A stretch of DNA of 11,316 bases from Anaerolineae bacterium (GCA_020853075.1 JADYZS010000453.1:1-11316), one strand, 5' to 3'; counted from the first letter of the stretch, positions 1-6,279 are shown. A program made the numbers and translations. Notes: generated from the sequence alone by a model not told the origin.

Positions 1-45
1 GGTATGGCCTATCGCGTAGAAACTCCCACCAACCTGGTCATCTGA
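1..45 (+). CDS. C-terminal end of an upstream gene (partial)
   Basis: Frame 1 is open from the window edge and ends in TGA at 43-45. The last 14 residues are GMAYRVETPTNLVI. A terminator-like hairpin follows 33 bases later (79-113), which is what one expects after a gene end. Fourteen residues are too few to identify a family. Frame 3 is also open, to 141-143, but would run through the hairpin, so frame 1 is preferred. The stop codon sits in the loop of a small perfect hairpin (cctggtc at 33-39, gaccagg at 44-50). Confidence 0.35.
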   Translation, partial: GMAYRVETPTNLVI

Positions 46-78
46 CCAGGGTAACAACCCGCCATCTGTCCAGTATCC

Positions 79-117
79 AATCTCCCCAAGTGCCCGATGC
101 GCTTGGGGAGATTTCGT
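79..117 (+). terminator. Rho-independent terminator-like hairpin
   Basis: The arms AATCTCCCCAAG (79-90) and CTTGGGGAGATT (102-113) pair perfectly over 12 bp. Inner pairs 91-93 with 99-101 shorten the loop to about five bases. The 3' arm runs into a short T stretch (attt, 111-114). It lies just after the stop of the partial upstream gene, so it most likely ends that transcript. The only in-frame ATG of the next gene (97) lies in its loop. Confidence 0.55.
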
Positions 118-798
118 GCTACATTAAAGGCAGCAATCGGTAAGGAGGTCACTAGGAAACGGTCTTATGCTCCATCGGCCTTTGGGCTCCTGCTGGTCGG
201 CTTGGGAGTTCTATTTCTCTTGCAGAACTTCGCCATCCTGACCTTTGGCTGGGATCTCATCTGGGCAGTTCTCTTCGGTGTCGGTGGCGTCGCCTTTGTA
301 GCGGTGTTCCTGAACAACCGCGAGCAGTGGTGGGCGATCATCCCCGGCTTCACGTTGCTCGGCCTGGCCGGCCTCCTGGGTCTGGAAGCAATCTTTCCTG
401 AATCTCTTGGGGGCTGGGGCGGCACCCTCTTCCTGGGCGCGATCAGCCTGGCCTTCTGGGTGATCTTCGCCATTCGCCGCGAGAACTGGTGGGCAGTCAT
501 CCCCGGCGGGGTGCTTCTGACCCTGGCTCTGGTGGCCGGTCTCGCCGAGATCACAGGCGGCGAAGTGACAGGTGGCCTCTTCTTCCTGGGCCTGGCGGCG
601 ACCTTCGGCCTGGTTTATCTCTTGCCCACGCCTGAGGGACGCATGAAGTGGGCCATTATTCCGGCAAGCATCCTGGGCGCCATGGGCGTCCTTATCCTGA
701 TGGCGACAACGCCATTCATCAACTATCTGGGGCCGGCAGCCCTTATCCTGGTGGGGCTCTACCTGGTTTACCGCTCGTTTGTGGCGCGGCGGGCGTAG
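97..798 (+). CDS. Polytopic membrane protein with a 53-residue internal repeat (LiaI/DUF5668-like segments)
   Basis: This 233-residue, almost wholly hydrophobic protein has about eight membrane segments (near residues 29-47, 54-72, 80-97, 108-126, 133-150, 159-176, 186-203 and 210-226). A repeated unit is visible: REQWWAIIPG, RENWWAVIPG and GRMKWAIIPA place the key Trp at residues 79, 132 and 185, exactly 53 apart. The first segment (FGLLLVGLGVLFLLQNF) resembles the LiaI/LiaF-type membrane motif. It is followed by a PspC gene and a toastrack gene on the same strand, so an envelope-stress role is inferred from context. The start is doubtful. ATG at 97 is the only in-frame ATG upstream but lies in the loop of a terminator-like hairpin. 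A good Shine-Dalgarno (AAGGAGGT, 142-149) has no in-frame ATG, GTG or TTG at a normal distance behind it. The body of the protein is secure. Confidence 0.75.
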   Translation: MRLGRFRATLKAAIGKEVTRKRSYAPSAFGLLLVGLGVLFLLQNFAILTFGWDLIWAVLFGVGGVAFVAVFLNNREQWWAIIPGFTLLGLAGLLGLEAIFPESLGGWGGTLFLGAISLAFWVIFAIRRENWWAVIPGGVLLTLALVAGLAEITGGEVTGGLFFLGLAATFGLVYLLPTPEGRMKWAIIPASILGAMGVLILMATTPFINYLGPAALILVGLYLVYRSFVARRA

Positions 799-850
799 GG
801 ACTGTCCAGAAAACGTAAAGAATAAAACGTAAGTGCACAAAGGAGGACGT

Positions 851-1300
851 ATGCAAGCAAGACTTTATCGCAGCCGCACCGATTCCGTTATCGGTGGTGT
901 GTGCGGCGGGCTAGGACAATACCTGGGCATTGACCCGGTGTTGGTCCGCCTCTTCTTCGTGCTGCTGGCGCTGGGCAGCGGCGTCGGCGTTCTGGTGTAT
1001 ATCATCATGTGGATTGTCGTGCCATATCCCGGCCAGGGCGAAACGGCATCCGCCGAGACGATACGGGAAGGGGCAGAGGAGATCGCCGAACGAGCCCGCA
1101 CCATCGGCACGCAGATGCGTGCTGGCAATCCGCAGGCGGGCCTGATCGTCGGCGGAGCCCTGGTCATCTTGGGCTTCTTCTTTCTGCTGGATAACCTGAA
1201 TCTGCCCTGGATGCGTTGGTTTGACTTTGACGTACTCTGGCCGCTGCTGCTGATTGTCGGCGGTGTAGCCCTACTCTGGCGACGCGTGAAAGGAGCATAA
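851..1300 (+). CDS. PspC-domain membrane protein
   Basis: This 149-residue protein has an N-terminal PspC domain (about 3-58). It includes the typical GGVCGGLGQYLGIDPVLVRL stretch and a membrane helix ending in WIVVPYP. A charged linker (about 62-95) follows, then two more membrane segments (97-114 and 128-143) of the LiaI/LiaF type. PspC proteins sit in the inner membrane and take part in phage-shock/envelope-stress signalling. Here there is no PspA in view, and the partner is probably the toastrack protein 4 bases downstream. ATG at 851 is chosen over GTG at 833 because AAAGGAGG (839-846) lies just before it and the PspC homology begins there. The gap to the previous gene is 52 bases, so the three genes are probably one operon. 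Confidence 0.9.
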   Translation: MQARLYRSRTDSVIGGVCGGLGQYLGIDPVLVRLFFVLLALGSGVGVLVYIIMWIVVPYPGQGETASAETIREGAEEIAERARTIGTQMRAGNPQAGLIVGGALVILGFFFLLDNLNLPWMRWFDFDVLWPLLLIVGGVALLWRRVKGA

Positions 1301-1304
1301 CCCC

Positions 1305-2249
1305 ATGGAAAAGAGAGAATGGCGAGGCCCCGGCCTGGTCTGGCCGGTGATCTTGATCGGCGCAGGGATCGTATTCCTGCTGAACAACATGGGCCTGTTG
1401 GCCTGGGACGTGTGGGAGACGATCTTCCGCCTCTGGCCGGTGCTCCTCATCGCCATCGGTCTGGAGATCCTGGTCGGGCGGCGGTCGGCGTGGGCATCGT
1501 TGCTGGTCGTTGTCCTTTTGCTCGCCGCCATGGCCGGCGGCATCTGGTACCTGTCCGGAACTAATCTGGCGCCACGATCCGGTACAGACCTGCAGACCGT
1601 GAAGATCAACGAATCGCTGGAGGGCGCCACCTCTGCCGACGTGGAGATCGGTTTCGGCGCAGGCACGATGCGGCTGGAGGCATTGACCGAGGCTACTGCC
1701 AAGTTAATAGAGGGTTCGGTCGTCCTGGGTAGCAGTGAAAGGCTCATAAACAGCCATCGCGGTTCCGGCGACACGGCGCGTTATACCTTGAGAACGGAGG
1801 GGGCCATTTCCTTCTTCCCCTTCTTTGGTCGCTGGGGGAGAGAAGTGGAAGACAGAATATGGGACTTGCGCCTCAACCGTGATATACCGCTGCGTCTGAC
1901 GGTGGACACAGGCGCGGGCCAATCCATCTTAAACCTGGAACGCCTCAACCTCACCCGCCTGGACGTGAACACAGGTGTCGGTCAAACCACTGTGACGATA
2001 CCGGCGCGTGGCCGGTTCCGGGCCCAGATAGATGCCGGTGTCGGCGAAGTGATCATCCGGATACCGGAGGGGATGGCCGCGCGCATCCAGGTGGATACGG
2101 GGTTGGGCGGTGTTAGCGCGGGCAGCACATTCCGGCAGCAAGGCGATACCTACACCACGCGCGACTACGATACCGCCGAGAACCGTGTGGACATGGAGGT
2201 GAACGGCGGCATCGGCAGGATCAGTATTACGGAGTATAGAGGGCAGTAA
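1305..2249 (+). CDS. LiaF-like membrane protein with C-terminal toastrack beta-helix
   Basis: This 314-residue protein has three N-terminal membrane segments (about 11-28, 42-58, 63-83) with the LiaI/LiaF-type pattern GPGLVWPVILIGAGIVFLL. A long beta-rich domain of the toastrack (DUF2154-related) type follows. A rung motif TGxG recurs at residues 202, 223, 244 and 265, exactly 21 apart, with related FGAG at 117 and GGIG at 301. This is what a repeating beta-helix would give. Toastrack domains accompany PspC and LiaF proteins and are thought to sense or scaffold at the membrane surface. The start ATG is 4 bases after the PspC stop, with AAGGAG (1289-1294) about 10 bases upstream inside that gene, so translation is probably coupled. 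TAA at 2247-2249 ends the operon. No clear terminator follows before the rplI promoter. Confidence 0.88.
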   Translation: MEKREWRGPGLVWPVILIGAGIVFLLNNMGLLAWDVWETIFRLWPVLLIAIGLEILVGRRSAWASLLVVVLLLAAMAGGIWYLSGTNLAPRSGTDLQTVKINESLEGATSADVEIGFGAGTMRLEALTEATAKLIEGSVVLGSSERLINSHRGSGDTARYTLRTEGAISFFPFFGRWGREVEDRIWDLRLNRDIPLRLTVDTGAGQSILNLERLNLTRLDVNTGVGQTTVTIPARGRFRAQIDAGVGEVIIRIPEGMAARIQVDTGLGGVSAGSTFRQQGDTYTTRDYDTAENRVDMEVNGGIGRISITEYRGQ

Positions 2250-2255
2250 GATGAT

Positions 2256-2284
2256 TTGAGGTTTCGCCCCAGTTGGTGTATGAT
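2256..2284 (+). promoter_or_regulatory. Sigma70-type promoter for rplI
   Basis: TTGAGG at 2256-2261 and TATGAT at 2279-2284 are separated by exactly 17 bases. They match the consensus at 4/6 and 5/6. Transcription would begin near 2291, giving rplI a leader of about 50 bases. The promoter lies between the stop of the toastrack gene and the rplI start. Confidence 0.6.
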
Positions 2285-2343
2285 ACAGCCACGACCGGCG
2301 GCGATGGCCGCAATCTGACACCGGCAAACGGAGGGCGTGAGCC

Positions 2344-2805
2344 ATGCAGGTATTGTTGAAGAAGGACGTGGCGGGCCTGGGCCACGCGGGCGACGTCAAG
2401 CGGGTGGCCGACGGCTACGCGCTGAACTTTCTGATCCCGCGCGGGCTGGCGATGGTCGCGACCGAGAGCGCGGTAAAACAAGCCAAGCAGATAAAGGATG
2501 CGGCAGACCGCCAACGCCAACGTCAGCACAGCGAAGCGGAAGTCGTGGTCCAAAAACTGGCCGGCGTCAGCCTGACCTTTACGGCTAAAGCCGGTGAAGG
2601 CGACAAATTGTACGGCTCCGTCACCGGCGCGGACATTGCCGAAGCGATAGAGAAGGCGACGGGAGAGGTCGTTGACAAGCGGCGGGTAGAACTGGCTCAC
2701 CCCATCAAAGAACTGGGCGCGCACCAGGTTTTGTTCCGCCTCGCGCCGGAGGTGGTAGCCCAGGTCACCGTCGTCGTGCAGCGGGAAGGCGAGACGAGCG
2801 CGTAG
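2344..2805 (+). CDS. rplI: 50S ribosomal protein bL9
   Basis: This 153-residue protein is the usual length for bL9. The N-terminal rRNA-binding domain carries the signature GLGHAGDVKRVADGYALNFL followed by IPRGLA (about residues 12-36). A charged connecting helix (about 42-72) and the C-terminal domain with GDKLYGSVTGADIAEAI follow, and both are expected in bL9. The protein binds 23S rRNA in the large subunit, and the long helix holds the two domains apart. GGAGG at 2330-2334 lies 9 bases before ATG 2344. The gene stands alone between its own promoter and terminator. It is not next to rpsF, ssb or rpsR, its frequent partners elsewhere. Confidence 0.97.
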   Translation: MQVLLKKDVAGLGHAGDVKRVADGYALNFLIPRGLAMVATESAVKQAKQIKDAADRQRQRQHSEAEVVVQKLAGVSLTFTAKAGEGDKLYGSVTGADIAEAIEKATGEVVDKRRVELAHPIKELGAHQVLFRLAPEVVAQVTVVVQREGETSA

Positions 2806-2833
2806 CCCAGCGACAGCCCATCAGCAAGAAATC

Positions 2834-2864
2834 GCGCCCCTCCTTAAGAGGGGCGCATTGTTTT
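2834..2864 (+). terminator. Rho-independent terminator after rplI, shared with the convergent gene
   Basis: A perfect 9-bp GC-rich stem (GCGCCCCTC 2834-2842 with GAGGGGCGC 2848-2856), a five-base loop and the tail ATTGTTTT make a textbook terminator 29 bases after the rplI stop. The stop codon of the minus-strand gene (2863-2865) overlaps the T-tract. Read on the minus strand, the same stem is followed by ATTTCTTGC, so it may work in both directions. Confidence 0.85.
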
Positions 2865-3753
2865 AGGGGAGGGCAAGCGTGAGCACCGCCAGGTTCTCAA
2901 AACCACCTTGCGGCAGCGCGCGATAGACGACAACTGTCGCGCCATCGGGTTGCGCAGCGGATGGCAGCGCGAGGACGTAATCGTCTCGCACCGCCTCGCC
3001 CGGCGTCCAGCGCGTGGTGGGATAGAAGCCCCAGACGGGCGGATGGTCTTGCTGCAACGGCGCGCCACCGGCCAGGATCGGCTGCCCGCCGGCCAGCGGG
3101 CGCAGGGATATGGTGTAGTCGTGACCGATGCGCCCGGCAGCCTGCCAGTAGAGCGCGACGCGTAGGATCCTCTCTCCGTCCCCCTGTTTTCCACCGTTCT
3201 CCACCGTCGCCGCAAAGCCAAGGAGCCGCAGACCATCGCCCAGGTCGGCGTCCAGGCGGTGCTGTAAAGATGGCGGCTCCTGCCAGGGAGCAGGCCGCAG
3301 GCGGATGAGCACCGCGCCCGCCGAGGAGAGGTGCGCGTCGGGGCTGACCTCCGCCGCGAGGAGGGGAGCCGCGGCGCGCGTCACGTAGAGGGGCTGTCCC
3401 TCTTGCTGAAGGAGGGAGCGCGCTTCCTGGCTAGATACAGGCCGCACGTCGGGCCGCGCGCCCCAGATGTCGGCCAGGTAACCCAGGGCCAATGCTTCAT
3501 CTCGCACGCCGAAGACTGCTGCTCCTTTCTCCGACTCGTCGGCCAGGATGGCCCAGCCCGGCGCCAAGCCGGTATCTTCAGGCCGCTGCGACGAGTCGGC
3601 GCGAGGATAACTGAGGACGAAGCGGTAGGCGACCAGGAGCGCGAGGCCGGCCAGGATAATGGCGCGAACAACGAGGCCCTCACCCACCCCACTCCCTAAC
3701 AAGGGTAGGCATTGCCATAATCGGCCTGGTGGATGAGTGAGTTCTCCCCTCAC
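2863..3753 (-). CDS. C-terminal part of a split DUF2723-type glycosyltransferase (last membrane helix plus beta-sandwich domain)
   Basis: The open frame has 296 codons from a GTG at 3753, but about the first 28 residues are read from the foldback element and the true start is unknown. Recognisable protein begins at VVRAIILAGLALLVAYRFVL, a final membrane helix. It is followed by SYPRAD, a stretch with VFGVRDEALALGYLADIWGA, and a C-terminal beta-sandwich (LRVALYWQAAGRIGHDYTI onward). This is the usual ending of DUF2723 glycosyltransferases in Chloroflexi. The missing front is the gene just upstream on the same strand. The two frames are in register, and only one TAA (3862-3864) lies between them. 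It could be a non-functional remnant, or be made by re-initiation at GTG 3753 or by readthrough. No Shine-Dalgarno is obvious at 3753. Confidence 0.65.
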   Translation of the reverse strand: MRGELTHPPGRLWQCLPLLGSGVGEGLVVRAIILAGLALLVAYRFVLSYPRADSSQRPEDTGLAPGWAILADESEKGAAVFGVRDEALALGYLADIWGARPDVRPVSSQEARSLLQQEGQPLYVTRAAAPLLAAEVSPDAHLSSAGAVLIRLRPAPWQEPPSLQHRLDADLGDGLRLLGFAATVENGGKQGDGERILRVALYWQAAGRIGHDYTISLRPLAGGQPILAGGAPLQQDHPPVWGFYPTTRWTPGEAVRDDYVLALPSAAQPDGATVVVYRALPQGGFENLAVLTLALP

Positions 3754-3924
3754 CCCCGCGTGCGGGACGCTTCGCGGCCTACCCTCTCCCCGGAGGGGAG
3801 AGGGTTTAGGCCTTCTCCCCTCTCCCGCAAGCGGGAGAGGGGCCGGGGGTGAGGGGTGAAGTTACTCATACAGTCGCTCTCTTATGGGAATACCTACCCT
3901 TGTGAGAGAGGGAAGAGGCGAAGG
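3678..3924. mobile_element. Foldback (MITE-like) element inserted in a glycosyltransferase gene
   Basis: The two sides of this stretch are imperfect inverted copies of each other, symmetric about position 3801 without gaps. For example, AAGGGTAGGCATTGCCATAA at 3701-3720 mirrors 3882-3901 with two mismatches. ATGAGTGAGTTC at 3733-3744 mirrors 3858-3869, and CCCCTCACCCCCG at 3746-3758 mirrors 3844-3856 perfectly. Two smaller perfect palindromes lie in the middle (stems 3781-3791/3795-3805 and 3817-3828/3831-3842). No transposase is encoded, so if mobile it depends on another element. The exact ends and any target duplication could not be fixed by eye. Confidence 0.75.
3781..3842. repeat. Two nested REP-like palindromes
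   Basis: ACCCTCTCCCC/GGGGAGAGGGT with loop GGA (3781-3805) and CCCCTCTCCCGC/GCGGGAGAGGGG with loop AA (3817-3842) are perfect stems of 11 and 12 bp. Sequences of this CCCTCTCCC...GGGAGAGGG type are common dispersed palindromes in GC-rich bacterial genomes. They sit off-centre inside the larger foldback element, so they may have been added to it later. Confidence 0.7.
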
Positions 3925-5007
3925 AGGTAGGCCGCGCAGCGTCCTGCCCGCGGGAAGATGGCTCTGGCAAATACGGTGCGCCAGGGCCGCCAACCCCAGC
4001 ACCACCAGCGGATAAGCGGGCATGATGATCTGAAACCAGTTGCCGAGGCGATCCACGTAGGCGAAGGCGAAATAGAGGGCTAGCGTCGCGTAGAGGAAGA
4101 GGGCGCGGCGACGGCCCAGCCAGGCCAAGCCGATGATGCCCAGCGCGAGGCCGACGATGGTCACCTCACTCCAGATGAGCGCAGGGAACTCACGGGTGAA
4201 AGGCCCCAGCGTCCAGGTCAGTTCGGCGCGGCCCTGGCGCGTGCTAACGAATTGCCAGAACCAGGCCCAGGTGCTCGGCCAGTGGCCCACGCCGCGCCAT
4301 TCGGGGTGCTGCGCGCCGCGCAGATAAACGAAGGCGTAACTGGCAAGAGGCAACAGGGCCAACGCACCCGCGCGCGGCCAGAGGCGCGCCCGGCGTATAA
4401 GTCCGGGTTGGGCCGTCAGGATGAACCAGGCTAGCGGCGGCGCGATCAGGAGGACGGTCACCAGATGGGCCAACGCCAGCCCGCATAGGAACGCCAGGAG
4501 AAGGAGGTGGCGTTCGTCACGCTTCTCCTCCCAGCGGAAGGCGACCCACACGATAGCCAGCGTGTGCAAGACGGCAGAGGCGTACTGCTCCGTGGTGACG
4601 GCGTAATACCAGAAGAAGTAGGTGACGGCATAGAAAGCGGTGCCCAACGCGGCGATAGGCCAATCATCCTGTGTTACATCCAGGATGAGGCGATAGAGAA
4701 GGGCCAGGGCCAGGAGCGCCCAGAGGGTGGAATAGGCGGAGAGAAGGGAGATGGGGTTGGCAGCTTCGCCCAGGATGCGGCGGCCCAGGTGGAACCAGAG
4801 CCATCCTCCCATCGTATAGACGGGGTAGCCGGGCGCGTTGGCAGGCCGGGCCTGCACCTGGGCGTATTGGTGGGTGATGAGGTCGCCGCCGGCCAGCTCA
4901 TCCGCGCGCAGGCCGTCGTCCAGCGTTCGCAAATAGAGGGCAAGGATGGCCGCCAGGACGAAGAGCCCGGCAGCAAGGGCGACGCGGCGCGGCAGAATGG
5001 AGGTCAT
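3862..5007 (-). CDS. N-terminal part of a DUF2723-type GT-C membrane glycosyltransferase
   Basis: This 381-residue polytopic protein has about nine to ten membrane helices. The first exposed loop has DDGLRADELAGGDLI (about 30-44) and APGYPVYT (58-65). This fits the acidic and PGYP motifs of DUF2723 (protein O-mannosyltransferase-like) enzymes, which use polyprenyl-phosphate sugars at the outer face of the membrane. FFWYYAVTTEQYASAVLHTL further on also fits the family. The last ~20 residues (PSPLPSLTRVGIPIRERLYE) are encoded by the inserted foldback element, ending at TAA 3862-3864. The rest of the enzyme continues in the downstream frame. ATG 5007 is chosen over an upstream in-frame start at 5082 because a near-perfect promoter (TTGACA, 17 bases, TATAGT) lies at 5046-5018, inside the longer frame, and would start the RNA within a few bases of 5007. 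Confidence 0.82.
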   Translation of the reverse strand: MTSILPRRVALAAGLFVLAAILALYLRTLDDGLRADELAGGDLITHQYAQVQARPANAPGYPVYTMGGWLWFHLGRRILGEAANPISLLSAYSTLWALLALALLYRLILDVTQDDWPIAALGTAFYAVTYFFWYYAVTTEQYASAVLHTLAIVWVAFRWEEKRDERHLLLLAFLCGLALAHLVTVLLIAPPLAWFILTAQPGLIRRARLWPRAGALALLPLASYAFVYLRGAQHPEWRGVGHWPSTWAWFWQFVSTRQGRAELTWTLGPFTREFPALIWSEVTIVGLALGIIGLAWLGRRRALFLYATLALYFAFAYVDRLGNWFQIIMPAYPLVVLGLAALAHRICQSHLPAGRTLRGLPPSPLPSLTRVGIPIRERLYE

Positions 5008-5017
5008 CGGCGGGCTT

Positions 5018-5046
5018 ACTATAACAAAGGGCCTCCCCTTTGTCAA
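5018..5046 (-). promoter_or_regulatory. Strong sigma70 promoter giving a near-leaderless glycosyltransferase mRNA
   Basis: On the minus strand, TTGACA (5046-5041, 6/6) and TATAGT (5023-5018, 5/6) are 17 bases apart. Only ten bases lie between the -10 box and ATG 5007, so the RNA should begin at or within about four bases of the start codon. There is no room for a Shine-Dalgarno. Confidence 0.8.
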
Positions 5047-5066
5047 TTGCTCTGCGCAACACAAGA

Positions 5067-5090
5067 CCCCCGGCGGCATCACCGGAGGGG
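5067..5090 (-). terminator. Possible terminator after the cold-shock gene
   Basis: Read on the minus strand after the stop at 5124-5126, CCCC and CGG pair with CCG and GGGG across a 2x2 internal loop, with a TGATG loop. The tail is TCTTGTGTTG. The hairpin is imperfect and the T-tract is interrupted, but the position between the stop codon and the next promoter is right. Confidence 0.35.
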
Positions 5091-5123
5091 CTCCTCTCAG
5101 GTTTGGTTTAGGCTCCCTGGCGC

Positions 5124-5327
5124 TTAGATGCGCACGACGTCCGCCGCTTGCGGACCTTTGGGGCTCGGCTCCACGCGGAAGCGCACGCGCTGCCCTTCGT
5201 CCAGGTTGCGGAACTCGCCGGGCCGCGCCTGGACGATGGCCGAGAAGTGGACGAAAACGTCTTCCTGGTTCTCGCCGTCGGGCTGTAGGTGCAAGCGAGG
5301 CTTGACACTTGTAGCCGTCGGATTCAT
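5124..5327 (-). CDS. Cold-shock domain protein with a disrupted N-terminus (RNP1 missing)
   Basis: This 67-residue frame is a CspA-family protein from about residue 15 on: QPDGENQEDVFVHFSAI contains the RNP2 motif VFVHF, and NLDEGQRVRFRVEPSPKGPQ followed by AADVVRI is the usual ending. CspA proteins are small cytoplasmic single-strand nucleic-acid binders and RNA chaperones. The front is abnormal. The expected VKWFN and RNP1 (KGFGFI) are absent, replaced by MNPTATSVKPRLHL. No other frame of this DNA encodes KGFGFI. ATG 5327 sits at the tip of a hairpin (5311-5338). An alternative ATG at 5356 gives MHRRGKVAIG and stops at once; its GKV could be a relic of the old start. The gene may therefore be a 5'-disrupted pseudogene or a variant of uncertain binding. 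The Shine-Dalgarno candidate (AAGGTAG) is weak and inside the hairpin. Confidence 0.6.
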   Translation of the reverse strand: MNPTATSVKPRLHLQPDGENQEDVFVHFSAIVQARPGEFRNLDEGQRVRFRVEPSPKGPQAADVVRI

Positions 5328-5338
5328 CCGATGGCTAC
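5311..5338 (-). repeat. 13-bp hairpin covering the cold-shock gene start codon
   Basis: GTAGCCGTCGGAT (5311-5323) and ATCCGATGGCTAC (5326-5338) pair at 12 of 13 positions with a two-base gap. In the minus-strand RNA the start codon (5327-5325) is at the tip and the weak ribosome-binding site is in the stem. A second hairpin (5281-5296 with 5300-5316, loop GAG) shares the 5311-5316 arm, so the two folds exclude each other. This is either an inserted palindrome or a switching leader. Confidence 0.7.
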
Positions 5339-5339
5339 C

Positions 5340-5368
5340 TTGCCGCGACGGTGCATATCGTCTATAAT
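5340..5368 (+). promoter_or_regulatory. Sigma70-type promoter for the SPFH gene
   Basis: TTGCCG (5340-5345) and a perfect TATAAT (5363-5368) are 17 bases apart. Transcription would start near 5375, leaving a leader of about 65 bases before ATG 5440. Confidence 0.6.
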
Positions 5369-5439
5369 GTTATCAGCACCACGCGGCGGGCCGTTCGCGC
5401 CGCACGAGAGAGCACGTCTCCACAGTCAGGAGGTCTCCA

Positions 5440-6264
5440 ATGGACATACTGGTCAGTCTCCTCTCCTCTTTTGGTGTCATCATCGTTGTTCTGGGTGCCA
5501 TCGCTGGCGCCGCCATCAAGATCGTACAAGAGTACGAGCGCGGCGTTATCTTCCGCCTGGGGCGGCTCGTTGGCCCCAGAGGGCCCGGCCTCTTCTTTAT
5601 CATCCCTATCGTGGATCGCATGGTCAAGGTGGACCTGCGCACTGTCACGCTGGACGTCCCCGCGCAAGAGGTCATCACGCGCGACAACGTGACCATTAAA
5701 GTCAACGCGGTGGTCTATTTCCGCGTGATAGACCCCTCTACCGCTATCGTCAAGGTGGAGGATTACCGCCGCGCCACCTGGAACATCGCCCAGACCACGC
5801 TACGCAACGTCCTCGGCCAATCGGAATTGGATGAACTCCTGGCCCATCGCGAAATCATCAATCAGAAGTTGCAGCAGATTATTGACGAGCAGACCGAGCC
5901 CTGGGGCGTCAAGGTGAGCATCGTGGAGGTGAAGGACGTGGAATTACCCCAGACGATGCAGCGCGCGATGGCCCGCCAGGCCGAGGCCGAGCGGGAGAAG
6001 CGGGCTAAGATCATTCACGCCGAGGGCGAGTTCCAGGCGGCGCAGCAGTTGCAGGAGGCCGCGGGCGTCATCGCACAGGAGCCTGCCGCCATCCAACTGC
6101 GCTACTTGCAGACGCTCACCGAGATCGCGGTGGAGAAGAACTCAACCATCATCTTCCCTGTCCCCATTGAGTTCCTTAAGACCTTCGGCGACCTGTTCAC
6201 GAAGCCCCAGAAGCCTCCTTCCGGTGATGGGAGCGGAGCCGCACAGCCGCCAGCGGCTGGCTGA
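5440..6264 (+). CDS. Stomatin/prohibitin-family (SPFH) membrane protein, slipin type
   Basis: This 274-residue protein has one N-terminal membrane helix (about 4-24). The SPFH domain then starts at IVQEYERGVIFRLGRLVGP, with the signature GPGLFFIIPIVDRMVKVDLR and DVPAQEVITRDNVTIKVNAV. A helical coiled-coil stretch rich in Ala, Glu and Arg (about 170-215) and a Gly/Pro-rich tail follow. Such proteins form large oligomers at the membrane and organise or regulate membrane proteases and other partners. CAGGAGGT at 5427-5434, five bases before ATG 5440, makes the start secure. Slipins are often followed by an NfeD gene. Here the next gene is comEA-like and no NfeD is seen in the window. The gene has its own promoter (5340-5368). 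Confidence 0.95.
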   Translation: MDILVSLLSSFGVIIVVLGAIAGAAIKIVQEYERGVIFRLGRLVGPRGPGLFFIIPIVDRMVKVDLRTVTLDVPAQEVITRDNVTIKVNAVVYFRVIDPSTAIVKVEDYRRATWNIAQTTLRNVLGQSELDELLAHREIINQKLQQIIDEQTEPWGVKVSIVEVKDVELPQTMQRAMARQAEAEREKRAKIIHAEGEFQAAQQLQEAAGVIAQEPAAIQLRYLQTLTEIAVEKNSTIIFPVPIEFLKTFGDLFTKPQKPPSGDGSGAAQPPAAG

Positions 6265-6279
6265 GTTCCCAAAGTTCTT

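Noticed and set aside
811..832. Direct repeat AAACGTAA at 811-818 and 825-832 before the PspC gene
   Set aside because: It is only eight bases long with 14-base spacing and no other sign of an operator; it may be chance.
4507..5127. Plus-strand frame of 206 codons
   Set aside because: It lies antisense to the glycosyltransferase and runs through its promoter; its composition is Gly/Gln/Arg-rich and resembles no family.
5302..5331. TTGACA at 5302-5307 as a plus-strand promoter
   Set aside because: No -10-like box lies 16-18 bases downstream; the hexamer is part of the hairpin arm.
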